Assembly (NCBI GenBank): GCA_963757115.1
Contig: CAVWQV010000007.1
Coordinates: 62,001 to 126,000 of the forward strand
Source of the DNA: CAVWQV01 sp963757115
GTDB taxonomy: Bacteria; Pseudomonadota; Alphaproteobacteria; Acetobacterales; Acetobacteraceae
Length of the DNA: 64,000 bases
Direction: 5' to 3'
Part shown: positions 8,596 to 17,296 of the stretch, piece by piece
How positions within the stretch are numbered: the first letter of the stretch is position 1
Layout of the letters: every line of letters starts with the position of its first letter
Notes under the pieces: generated by a model
Databases searched by the model: none
What the model saw: the letters and a program-made list of their open reading frames with translations, nothing else
Told to the model about the DNA's origin: nothing
Position numbers and translations under genes: made by a program

Positions 8596-9948
8596 ACCCC
8601 GCGAGCGACCTGCCATCCGCGATTGGACGTTATCGCATCGACGGGATGCTCGGTCGCGGTGCGATGGGGGTGGTGTATCGCGCTTACGACCCGGAAATCG
8701 ATCGGCCGGTTGCGATCAAGCTGGTGCGGGCGGATCTGCTCGTAGGCGAGTTGCGAGAGGAGTATCTGCAGCGGTTCCGGCGCGAGGCGCAGGCTGCGGG
8801 ACGGTGCAGCCATCCCAACATCGTTGGACTGTACGATGTCTCGGTGGATAACGCCGGCAATCCCTTCCTGGTCATGGGTACGTCCAGGGCACGAGCCTCG
8901 ACCGGCTCATCGCCAACGGACGCGTTTTCAACCCGGAACAAGTGACGGTCGTGGGCTTGCAGGTTCTCGACGCCCTCGCCTGCGCGCACAACCTCGGTGT
9001 AGTGCATCGTGACGTCAAGCCTGCCAACATCCTGTTGCTCGACGCATCGCAAGGCGACTTGCGGGTGAAGGTGACCGACTTCGGGATCTCGCGCATCGTA
9101 GCGAACGATATGACACAGGTCGGGACGGTGATCGGTACGCCGAGCTACATGTCGCCCGAACAATGCCTCGGCGATGAGGTGGGCCCGCAAAGCGACCTCT
9201 TTCAGCGGCAAGCGTGTTCTACGAGATGCTGTCGGGACACAAGGCTTTTACGGATACCAGTATCGGCCGGCTGACCGTCAAGCTGGTGCAGGAGCCGGCA
9301 CCGCCCATTCAGGGCCTGTCGCCGCAGTTGCAGGCGGTGCTGGAACGAGCGCACGCGAAGCGCCCAGAGGAGCGGTTTGCCTCCGCCACTGCAATGGCCG
9401 ACGCGTTGCGGCAGACAATGCAATCCGCGAGTGCTTCGGGCCCGGCAAGGCCCGCAAACACCATCGTGCTTCGACCGCCCTCGACGCGCACGGTGCAGGC
9501 CGTGCCGGTGGACTCGGGCGTCACACGCGATATCGAACGGCTGCTCGCTGCGTATGTCGGCCCGCTCGCCCGGCATCTGGTGCAACGGGCGCTCGAACAG
9601 CCCGGATCGGCCGATACGTTCTTGCAGTCGCTCGCGGCGGCCATCGAAGATCAGGCACAACGCGCGAAGTTCCTGAGCCAGGCGGGAAATGCGCTGCGTT
9701 CTTCGACGTCGGCGTTCTCGGGCAGCGGGGCGACACAGGCAACCAGGCAGCCGGCCACCCCGAGCCGCGTCCCTGCCGAGGCGTGCGAGCGCGTCGCACG
9801 GGATTTGGCCCGGCATCTCGGGCCGATCGCCCCGGTTCTCGTGCGTCAAGTCGCCCTCTCCGTTGCGTCCGTCGAGCAACTCCGCGCGGCCCTCGCGCCG
9901 CACATTGATGATGAGGCAGCGCGCCGGGCGTTTCTCGCCGGCCGCTGA
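8592..9948 (+). pseudogene. Ser/Thr protein kinase with C-terminal tandem repeats, two frameshifts
   Basis: A Hanks-type kinase split across three frames. Segment one carries the P-loop GRGAMGVVYRA and VAIKLV. Segment two carries VVHRDVKPANIL, VTDFGIS and GTPSYMSPEQ. Segment three continues SVFYEMLSGHKAF to the stop at 9948. Breaks lie at about 8877-8878 (one base lost; EYVQGTSLDRLIANG is restored) and 9198-9202 (one T lost; SDLFSAASVFYEML is restored). After the kinase domain come two related repeats of about 55 residues, each with a GPxAxxLVxxA core and a RxxFL end. All catalytic motifs are intact apart from the frame breaks. It starts at a GTG overlapping the haem sensor stop. Probably regulates the neighbouring T6SS. 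Confidence 0.8.
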
Positions 9949-9979
9949 GCGCAGGATCTGCCTACCGATACTCGTGCCG

Positions 9980-11478
9980 TCAGCAGGCGCCCGCGAGGCG
10001 CCATACCGGCAGCCGCCGGTCCAGCAGCGTTTCGCTAACCGGCCGAAACTGAGCGGCGGTATCGGCGGCCATGCCGGCGCCAGCCGCCCAGGCGGTCGGA
10101 TCGCCCTCGCCCTGCTCGGTGAGCATGTCCAATGCCAGGAGTTCGACGGGAAGACACGCCAGCCCGGCGCCAAGTCGAAAGCTGGCCATCGCGACGCCGG
10201 CATCGCTCCGGCCGCTGCGCAGCAGTGATCGCGCGAGGGTGTGGTTGAAGCGTTGCGCGGTCCACTCGGGTGCGGCCCCGGCGCGGGCCACCACGATGGC
10301 TTGGCCGGTACCCAGAAGCATGCCGACCAGTTCGGCCGGATTGTCCCGCCGGCCCTGCAGCTCCGGCAGCGACAGCAGATCGGCCACCATCAGCGGAGCG
10401 CGCCCGAGGGCAATAATCGACTGGCTCGTAGAAGGACCGTTCCAGTGTCGCCTGACCGGCGGGCAAGGTGGCCTCGTAGACAAATTCGTCGGGGCGGACC
10501 GTGAGCGACAGGGTCAGCTCGCGCAGCGCCGCATCGCGCTCGGCATTGCTGATCCGGCGCGGGCCGCGGACGAACACGTCATGCCGCAAGCTTCGCGGGT
10601 GGCACATGTCCTTGACCAGCTCGCGCATCAACGGATCGTCGAACCGCTCCTGCACAGCCCGCTGTGCCTCGGTCAGCATCAGGGTCGGGAAGTTCTCCAG
10701 CAGGTCGGCGGCGGCAACCCATTCGAGCTTCGCCGGCCGCAGCGCCGCCGCCACGTCCGCGTGAAAGACCGGGCGCCACGAAGCGTTCATGTACCTCGTG
10801 CGCCAAATACTCCGTCGGCATCTTTTCAATGCGCGCCACGAGGTTGTCGCCGAACGGCGTGCGAACGAGATGGCGCGCCTCGGCCGCGTGCAGCGCCTTG
10901 ACCACCTCGGCAGCCGCCCTCACCTGCCGGTCGCTGCGGAATGCGAGGCGGGAGCCCGCCTCGAACAGGAGGCGCTGAAGCCCAAGTCCTCCCTGCCAGC
11001 CCGGGAGCGAGTTGTAGCTGACGTGCAGCACGCCGCCGGCCCGCAGCTTCGCCGCCAACAGCCGCACGATCCCGTCCTGCACCGGAGCGGCGACCCAGCT
11101 CCAGACGCCGTGCATGCTGATGACGTCGGCCTCAGGAATAGCTGGGTCCGCTTCGTCGGCAAGCCGCCCGAGGTCGGCCTCATGGAAAGTAATGTTGGAC
11201 AAGCCGGCGGCGGCGGCGAGCTGGCGAGCCTCGGCGATGTGAGCGGGGTTGAAGTCGACGCCGGTCACGTGCCAACCGGGATTGCTCGCCGCCAGCACCA
11301 GCGCGCCGAGACCCCGCCCGCACCCGAGTTCGAGGTACAACATGGCTTCGTAAAGTGCGGGGATGTTGCTGGCGACGTTTCCTAGCAGGCAGGCCACAGC
11401 TAGCTCGGTCGGTGATTGCTGGCGGTAGTAGCCAGACAGATAGGCGATATCGGTGACATAGCCGCCGCCCCAGCTCAC
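9980..11478 (-). pseudogene. SAM methyltransferase with methyltransferase-regulatory domain, two frameshifts
   Basis: The N-terminal class I methyltransferase domain carries YLELGCGRGLGALVLAASNPGWHVTGVDFNP (motif I and the acidic end of strand beta2), then FHEADLG and DVISMHGVWSWV. A C-terminal helical part resembling methyltransferase-regulatory domains follows (LMRELVKDMCHPRSLRHDVFVRGPRRISNAERDAAL). Frames change near 10771-10773 (an extra G in GGG; HERFVAPVFHADV is restored) and near 10412-10425. Start GTG 11478 overlaps the tssG stop (GTGA), so it is the last gene of the tssA-G operon. I do not know its target; a T6SS structural protein or a secreted substrate is possible. Confidence 0.72.
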
Positions 11479-12518
11479 GACGTAGCCGCCTCTCGCTGGA
11501 CGACGTCTTCCTCGAAGTTCGCCTCGTCGGCGGGTCGAGGGCGCGCCATCGCGCTCAGCGGCAGCCAAGTGTTCCAGCCGAGCCGGGGCGCCGGATCGGC
11601 CGCCCGGTCGAGCGCGAGCGGCGGCACCTCCGCCGGATCCAACACCGGGTTCACCGCGAACCCGATCTCGGGAGGCAAAAAGGCGCGCACCAACGAAACC
11701 AAGCGCGCCAGGGCCGGACGGTCCGGCAGCAGCGCCTCGAACGCGGCGCGGCGCATCGGTCCAATGCGCAACACGACGCGGCCCTGCAGATCCCAAGCCC
11801 GGACGCCGATCGCTGCATCCACGCCAAGCCGGTTCCAAGTTCCGGACACCAAGCCGAGCGGAAGTCGGGTCCGGTCACTCGATTGCAGCGTCAGCCAGGC
11901 TCCTGCAAATTGCTCCACCTTGACGGCCTGCCCCAGCCAATCGGAAACGAGCGATTGCAGCCGCTCGGCCGAGCGGGGGTGCGCGGCAAAGAACCCCGAG
12001 TAATGCAGCAACGGGTCCGTGCCGGTCAGCAGACGGTCTCTCATGCCCGCCGTGGCGTAGCCGGTCAGTGCGAGGAGCGCTTCCGCGGTCGGGTCAGGGT
12101 TCGGTGGGTCGGTCAGCGCGGCCAAGCTCGCCGAACGATGCGGGCGGTATTTGGCGCCGGCGCGGGCGAACAGTGCCACCAAGCGGTGCGAAAGAATGTC
12201 CAGAAACTCGTGCAGCGCGGGCGATCGGTCGCGCAGGGCGGCGGTGACGGTCTCACTATAAAATCGCGGGAGTACGCCCGACGGACCAGTTAGTCCCATC
12301 ACGCTAACGGTGGCACGCGGCGCTCGACCGTTCTCGCCCTCGTGCAGGGCCGGAACATCGGCGGATGGAAAGGCAAGTCCCGTCGGGGAGCGAAAACGGA
12401 CGGCTTCGGCCGGGTCGGCGCGGCGGGCCGCCCGAAGCAGGAGGCCGACGGCGGCATCAAAGCCGAACCTTCGAGGCTCCGCGAATAGGCGCTGGCGCAG
12501 CGTGGGCTGCCGTCTCAC
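11475..12518 (-). CDS. tssG: T6SS baseplate protein TssG (ImpH/VasB)
   Basis: A 347-residue baseplate subunit. Diagnostic features are an N-terminal FGFDAAVGLLLRA, then VRFRSPTGLAFPSADVPAL, VSVMGLTGPSGVLPRFYSETV and a HYSGFFAAHPRSAERLQSLVSDWLG segment. TssG joins TssE, TssF and TssK to form the baseplate wedges. Its start overlaps the tssF stop by 4 bases, and its stop overlaps the methyltransferase start. The frame is intact. Confidence 0.93.
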   Translation of the reverse strand: MRRQPTLRQRLFAEPRRFGFDAAVGLLLRAARRADPAEAVRFRSPTGLAFPSADVPALHEGENGRAPRATVSVMGLTGPSGVLPRFYSETVTAALRDRSPALHEFLDILSHRLVALFARAGAKYRPHRSASLAALTDPPNPDPTAEALLALTGYATAGMRDRLLTGTDPLLHYSGFFAAHPRSAERLQSLVSDWLGQAVKVEQFAGAWLTLQSSDRTRLPLGLVSGTWNRLGVDAAIGVRAWDLQGRVVLRIGPMRRAAFEALLPDRPALARLVSLVRAFLPPEIGFAVNPVLDPAEVPPLALDRAADPAPRLGWNTWLPLSAMARPRPADEANFEEDVVQREAATS

Positions 12519-14332
12519 AGCAAAACCCGGGCCCCTGCTCTAGCGGGCCAGGATGCCACCACGCCAGGGCGGCCACGTAATACCGCACGCGTGCGCACGA
12601 AGGCATTGACGGTGGCGTGCAAGGCGAGAAACCGCTCCATCACGGCTGCGAGCAGGAAGAGCCCTCCGGTCTGCCAGGTGGCGGCGTCGTACTCCAGGGT
12701 CACATCGAGCCCTCGGCAGAACGAACCGGCGCGGCTGCCCGGTACACGGGCAGTCCCCGGCGCTGTCGAGACGCCGACCAGGCTGTCGATCGCAGCCCGG
12801 CTCTCAGCGGTGCCACGCAGATCATAAAGGCGCAGGACTTCCTTCAACGACTGCGCGCCGGCTTCTCCGCCGACAATGGAGAGGTGGCCGAGCGACAAGT
12901 GCGAGACGAGTCGCCAATATCCACTCTCGCGCAGCGGCGCGCGCAAGGTAGAGGTGGGCGCGGTGAGGCAGGCGACGCCGGCCACCGAGCCCAAACCCTC
13001 GACCAGACGAAGGCGCGGCTGGCCACCGCCGAAGGGAAGTTGCGTCGGCAGATCGCGATTGAGGCAGAGCGCATCGACGGACAGCACCGCATCCGCCGGC
13101 CGATCGACGTCGATTGCCGGATCGTGCGGGGCGAGAAACACCTCAGTGCCGCCAATAGGGGCAGCTCCTGGTCGGCGGGTGACGTGATAGAAACCGGCAC
13201 CCTCCCCGGCCGGGCCCGCATCTTGGGCAAGCCGGTAGAACGGAACCCAGGACCGCACGGAGCCGTCGGCGCGCGCCTCGCGCACCCGCTCGACCCCCCA
13301 GATCTCGAGCCCAGCCGGACGGCGCGGATCGGCCACCAGCCGGTATTCGGTTTCGGTGTGGGTAAGCGGCGTCGGCTCGCAGGCGTGCGAAAACAGGTTG
13401 ACGATCGGCGTGCAGCCGAGCGCGAGCGAGTCGACCCCCAGAACCCGCTCGAGCTCGGGCGCGGCGCGATCGAGATAGACGAAGATCTCCAGCTGCCGAC
13501 CGGCCCCGACCAGCGTCTTCGCCTCGATCCGGCTCAGATCGACAAACAAAAACTTCTCCGGAAACGCGAAGTACTCCGTCAGCAGGCGAAAGCCGGAAAA
13601 GCTACGGGCGGGCCAGGGAAACACTGCTTCGTCCGCTGCAAAGCCGACTGGCTGGATCACGTCGGGGGGCAGCAGGACGGGCGTCGGATCGGCCGGCGCA
13701 CCCGCATACGCGACACCGAGCGTGTGGCCACAGAGCAGCTCGTAGAGCGGCATTGCGGACGCACCGCGCAAGAAGAAGCGCAACCGGTCCACACCCAGCT
13801 CGCTGAAGGTCATCTCTGGCGCCATACAGCGCAGCGCGATTCGCAGCACCGCGGTCGCGCCCGGCGCGCGCGGATTGGGCGGCGCGGCGAGCGGCAAGCC
13901 GGACAGGCGCAGAGTTTCGATCTCGACGGGCCAGAGTGTCGTCGGATAGGCGGTGCGAAACCGGCATGGTTGACCGGCGACCGGCTCCGTATCGAGCAGG
14001 ACATGCCGAGCGATCTGCAACGGCACACGAACGTCCGGCTGGGGCGTGAACTGCGCAACGGCGCAGGACGGCACCGGCGCGAGATAGTGCGGGTACAGAA
14101 CCCCGAGCAGCGCGTCGGTCAGTTCGGGGAACTCGTCATCCAGCCGGTGATGCACGCGCGCCGCCAGGAACGCGACGCCTTCCAGCAGGCGCTCGACGTG
14201 CGGATCATCGGCGGCGTCGGCCGAAAGTCGCAATCTACCGGCGATCTTCGGATAAAGCTGGGCGAATTCCGCACCCAGCTCGCGCAAGGCTTCAAGCTCG
14301 CGATTGTAATAAGGTAGTAGCGCGTCAGACAT
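12515..14332 (-). CDS. tssF: T6SS baseplate protein TssF (ImpG/VasA)
   Basis: A 605-residue baseplate subunit, normal for the family. The N-terminus MSDALLPYYNRELEALRELGAEFAQLYPKIAGRL is the TssF signature, followed by VERLLEGVAFLAARVHHRLDDEFPELTDALLGVLYPHYL. A late LEYDAATWQTGGLFLLAAVMERFLALHATVNAF element is also typical. ATG 14332 is preferred over an upstream in-frame start because it places this conserved N-terminus first; it overlaps the tssE end by 8 bases. Confidence 0.94.
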   Translation of the reverse strand: MSDALLPYYNRELEALRELGAEFAQLYPKIAGRLRLSADAADDPHVERLLEGVAFLAARVHHRLDDEFPELTDALLGVLYPHYLAPVPSCAVAQFTPQPDVRVPLQIARHVLLDTEPVAGQPCRFRTAYPTTLWPVEIETLRLSGLPLAAPPNPRAPGATAVLRIALRCMAPEMTFSELGVDRLRFFLRGASAMPLYELLCGHTLGVAYAGAPADPTPVLLPPDVIQPVGFAADEAVFPWPARSFSGFRLLTEYFAFPEKFLFVDLSRIEAKTLVGAGRQLEIFVYLDRAAPELERVLGVDSLALGCTPIVNLFSHACEPTPLTHTETEYRLVADPRRPAGLEIWGVERVREARADGSVRSWVPFYRLAQDAGPAGEGAGFYHVTRRPGAAPIGGTEVFLAPHDPAIDVDRPADAVLSVDALCLNRDLPTQLPFGGGQPRLRLVEGLGSVAGVACLTAPTSTLRAPLRESGYWRLVSHLSLGHLSIVGGEAGAQSLKEVLRLYDLRGTAESRAAIDSLVGVSTAPGTARVPGSRAGSFCRGLDVTLEYDAATWQTGGLFLLAAVMERFLALHATVNAFVRTRAVLRGRPGVVASWPARAGARVLL

Positions 14333-14855
14333 CGTCGCTCGGGCGCACGACGACCTTGTCGACATTGGCGTCCATGAACGTGTCGAACGCGACCGGCTCA
14401 GGGGCAGGCTCCGCGCGCAGCATGGCCTCGATGCGGAGCCGCAACGTCGCTTCCAGTTTGTCAGGGCTGGCGGCGATGCTAACCCGCACGCTGGTGAACC
14501 GAGGTTCGAAGCGGCGAATGGTATCCTCGATGTCGGCGCGAAGGCTTTCGCGGCGGCGCGGGTCCGCGAGCGTCGCCGCCATCACGTCCGGGATGCCATA
14601 GCCGAGCGGGGAAACGCGGAGCGAAGGATACGCTGGCGGCAACGGAAGCCAGGGCCGGCGGGCATTGAGCAGAGCCTCGATATCGCGTCGGACGGCATTG
14701 CGCAGGGCCAACATGGCGTCCGTGGCTGAGAGCCCGGGATCGCGCGGGTCGTCCGGCGCATCGTCCAGAAGCCGATCGAGCAACGGCAGTTGAACGCGTG
14801 CTGCGCGACGCGAGGCCTCGGCGCGCGGGTCGGCTCTCGGGCGATAGCCGCTCAT
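14325..14855 (-). CDS. tssE: T6SS baseplate protein TssE (gp25-like, ImpF)
   Basis: A 176-residue homologue of the phage T4 gp25 baseplate protein, which nucleates sheath assembly. Seen are the N-terminal LPLLDRLLDD motif, LALRNAVRRDIEALLNARR, LRVSPLGYGIPDVMAA and the conserved C-terminal IRRFEPRFTSVRVSI element. The start overlaps the tagJ stop (ATGA) and the end overlaps tssF, as expected for coupled translation. Confidence 0.93.
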   Translation of the reverse strand: MSGYRPRADPRAEASRRAARVQLPLLDRLLDDAPDDPRDPGLSATDAMLALRNAVRRDIEALLNARRPWLPLPPAYPSLRVSPLGYGIPDVMAATLADPRRRESLRADIEDTIRRFEPRFTSVRVSIAASPDKLEATLRLRIEAMLRAEPAPEPVAFDTFMDANVDKVVVRPSDDV

Positions 14856-15658
14856 GCCCCGAAATCAAGCTCGCCGAGCGCGCTGGCTTCGAGCGCCTCG
14901 TCCCCGGCGAGAAAGATACGCTGACCGAGACCGCGCACCGGGGCGCCGGCCTCCTCGATCCATTCCGTGGCCCGGCCGAGCCGGAGCGCATCGGGCAGCG
15001 CGGGATCGTCGGACCAATAGTTAACGGGCATGTACACATCACCGTCCGGGCCGTCTTGCACCGAGACGCTCACCCGCCGCCAGCGAAGGTCCCTAGGGCG
15101 CGTCACGGGGTGAAATTCCATGCTCGCCACGCGCTCGGTCGGAATCCAGTAGTACTTCCCTGTCGTCGTCAGCACCTCGAAGAAGCCGGCGCACATGTCG
15201 TCCGCGTCACGAAAGTCGTCGAACGACGTGGCACCGCTGCGCCCCGGCGCACGCGGCCGCACGGCCTCGGCCTCGTCGGCATGCGCCTTGGCCGCCCCGA
15301 GATCGCCGGCACGCAGGGCAACGGCGGCCGCGAGGCTTGCCTGCTGGGCGGGCGTCGGATCACCGAGGAACTCGGGCACGCGGCCGTCACGATGAAGCTG
15401 GCGGCGCGCGGTCTCGGCACGCAAGAGCTGGCGAAATTCAGCGACCGTTACGGCACCCCCCGCATCGACGGTCGCCGCCGCGTCCAGGATCACGTCGGCT
15501 CGTTCGAGGTTGCCCGCGAGCAGCAACAGCTCGGCGAGCAGGTAACGGGCGCCGAAGTCGGCCGGTGCGCGGCGTACGGCGCCCCCGGCCGCCTCGACCG
15601 CCTCGGCAAGCCGGCCGGCACGGAACAGGGCCGCCGCGTCCATCCCGCTCTCGGACAT
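14852..15658 (-). CDS. tagJ: T6SS accessory protein TagJ (ImpE)
   Basis: A 268-residue ImpE-family protein. The N-terminal TPR-like helices (AAALFRAGRLAEAVEAAGGAVRRAPADFGARYLLAELLLLAGNLERAD) precede a C-terminal domain with DDMCAGFFEVLTTTGKYYWIPTERVASMEFHPV and VYMPVNYW motifs typical of TagJ. In systems studied elsewhere TagJ binds the TssB N-terminus and modulates sheath recycling by ClpV. The position between impD and tssE matches the classical imp order. Confidence 0.9.
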   Translation of the reverse strand: MSESGMDAAALFRAGRLAEAVEAAGGAVRRAPADFGARYLLAELLLLAGNLERADVILDAAATVDAGGAVTVAEFRQLLRAETARRQLHRDGRVPEFLGDPTPAQQASLAAAVALRAGDLGAAKAHADEAEAVRPRAPGRSGATSFDDFRDADDMCAGFFEVLTTTGKYYWIPTERVASMEFHPVTRPRDLRWRRVSVSVQDGPDGDVYMPVNYWSDDPALPDALRLGRATEWIEEAGAPVRGLGQRIFLAGDEALEASALGELDFGA

Positions 15659-15689
15659 CCTCGTTCTCCCCGTTCGCTCGCCGTACGCC

Positions 15690-17264
15690 TCACCCGGCGC
15701 CGGGCGCGGTGATCTCGGTCACTAGGCGAAAGCTGGCGGAGACGTCGTCGAGTTGGAAGTGCGGCTGAAGGTGGATGACGCAGCCGTACACTCCCGGCCG
15801 ACCCGGCCGCTCCCCCACGCTGACACGACCGCCGATCAGCGGATACTTGGCCCGCGCTTCGGGCCCGGCATTGACGCTGGTATTGATGTAACCGGTAAGC
15901 CAGGACTGCAGCACGCGCTCGATCTCGTCGGCGGTGCGGAAGCTGCCGACCATTTCGCGGCCGAGCACCTTGATGTAGTGGGCGAAGCGCGAGACGCAGA
16001 GCATGCTGTTCGTTTGTGACGAGATGCGGGCGTTGGCACGCGCCGCGGCGGCATCGGCCCCAGTGAACTGGGCGGGCACCTGCAGGCTCCGGACAGTGCT
16101 GAACGCCGCCTCGGTCCCGAACGGCAGGGCGCAAAGCGGCGTCAGTCCCGTCTCGACCAGGCTGCGCTCCTGCCTATCGGTCAGCACAAGATCGAGCGAG
16201 GCCCGGCACCAGACGTGGTCGGGATCGGTGCGGAACGGCTCGTCGGGGAGATCGGCAACGAGGCCACCGCCACGCCGCCCGGCATCGACGCCGCGGATGT
16301 CGGCAGGCCACGCGTGATCGACGAAGGCGCGTACCACGTTGGCGGCAAAGGGGAAGCCCGCGCTCATCCAGCAGCGGTGCTCTGCCTCGGGCGCGTATTC
16401 GGCGTAGCGGAAGCCGTCGATCCGCGCGGGATCGTCCGCCCATGGTTGACGCGCCAACACGCGGGGCAGCACCACAGAAAGGAATCGCGCGTCCTCACGC
16501 CCTGCGATCGAGCGCCAGCGGGCATGATCGGCCGCCCGCATGGGCGCCGCGGGATCAGCGCTGGCAGCGAGATCCGCGAAGCTATCAGCCTCGAGCAGCG
16601 CGGGAGAGGCCGACAGCACGGTCGGTGCGAACGCCGCCGCCGCGACGCTGGCAAGCGAGGAGAGCGCCAGCACGTCGTCGGTCGGCGCATCGCGGTCTCG
16701 GGAGTGGCGCAGCTCGTGGTCGATGACGAGCAAGCCGATCGGCTCGCCGCCGGGCATGCCGAACTCGTCCTCGTAAACCCGCCGGAAAAGGTTGCTTTGA
16801 TCGAACTCGGGTGCGCGCTCAAGGTCGCGGCAGAGCTCGGGCCAGGACAGACTCAAGACCTTCACCTTGACGCGCGGCGACGCGTCGATGCCGGCGAGCA
16901 GCCAGTGAAGCCCGCGCCATCGCCCCTCAAACCGACGCAGCCGTTGCGCATGGAGGATGGCGTCGACCTGCTCCCCGAGCAGGGCATCGATCGCCGCGAT
17001 GTCACGGTCAAGCGCCGCGCGTAGCCGGCCCGGCTGGCGGAGGAGATCAGCAACGAATGCTGCGCCATACCATTCGATTGCGAAGGTGCCGAGCGGAGCA
17101 GCAAGCGCGGCTGCCAGCGACGACGCCACTACCCTGTGCGCGGCGCCGAAGAAGCCGCCGGCAAGCACGGCGTGCCGCAGCGGCCGGGTCGTCGCGTCGG
17201 TATCGTCGGCGGGGTAGTTTTGCGGGTCTGGTGTACCGACGGCCGCGTCCCACCCGCCGGACAT
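15690..17264 (-). CDS. second TssC-like sheath protein (ImpD/TssC2)
   Basis: A 524-residue paralogue of TssC. It shares RRFEGRWRGLHWLL, EFDQSNLFRRVYEDEFGMPGGEPIGLL, ARFLSVVLPRVLARQPW, RFAHYIKVLGREMVGSF and a RPGVYGCVIHLQPHFQLDDVSAS end with the true TssC downstream of tssB, but is clearly more diverged. Imp-type clusters of Rhizobiales carry such an impD gene after impC. Whether it forms sheath or caps or regulates it is unknown. The start is the ATG at 17264, directly after an alternative GTG. The frame is intact. Separated from tssC by 32 bases. Confidence 0.88.
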   Translation of the reverse strand: MSGGWDAAVGTPDPQNYPADDTDATTRPLRHAVLAGGFFGAAHRVVASSLAAALAAPLGTFAIEWYGAAFVADLLRQPGRLRAALDRDIAAIDALLGEQVDAILHAQRLRRFEGRWRGLHWLLAGIDASPRVKVKVLSLSWPELCRDLERAPEFDQSNLFRRVYEDEFGMPGGEPIGLLVIDHELRHSRDRDAPTDDVLALSSLASVAAAAFAPTVLSASPALLEADSFADLAASADPAAPMRAADHARWRSIAGREDARFLSVVLPRVLARQPWADDPARIDGFRYAEYAPEAEHRCWMSAGFPFAANVVRAFVDHAWPADIRGVDAGRRGGGLVADLPDEPFRTDPDHVWCRASLDLVLTDRQERSLVETGLTPLCALPFGTEAAFSTVRSLQVPAQFTGADAAAARANARISSQTNSMLCVSRFAHYIKVLGREMVGSFRTADEIERVLQSWLTGYINTSVNAGPEARAKYPLIGGRVSVGERPGRPGVYGCVIHLQPHFQLDDVSASFRLVTEITAPGAG

Positions 17265-17296
17265 CACGAACCTATCTCCTCACGGCCGCGCTATAG

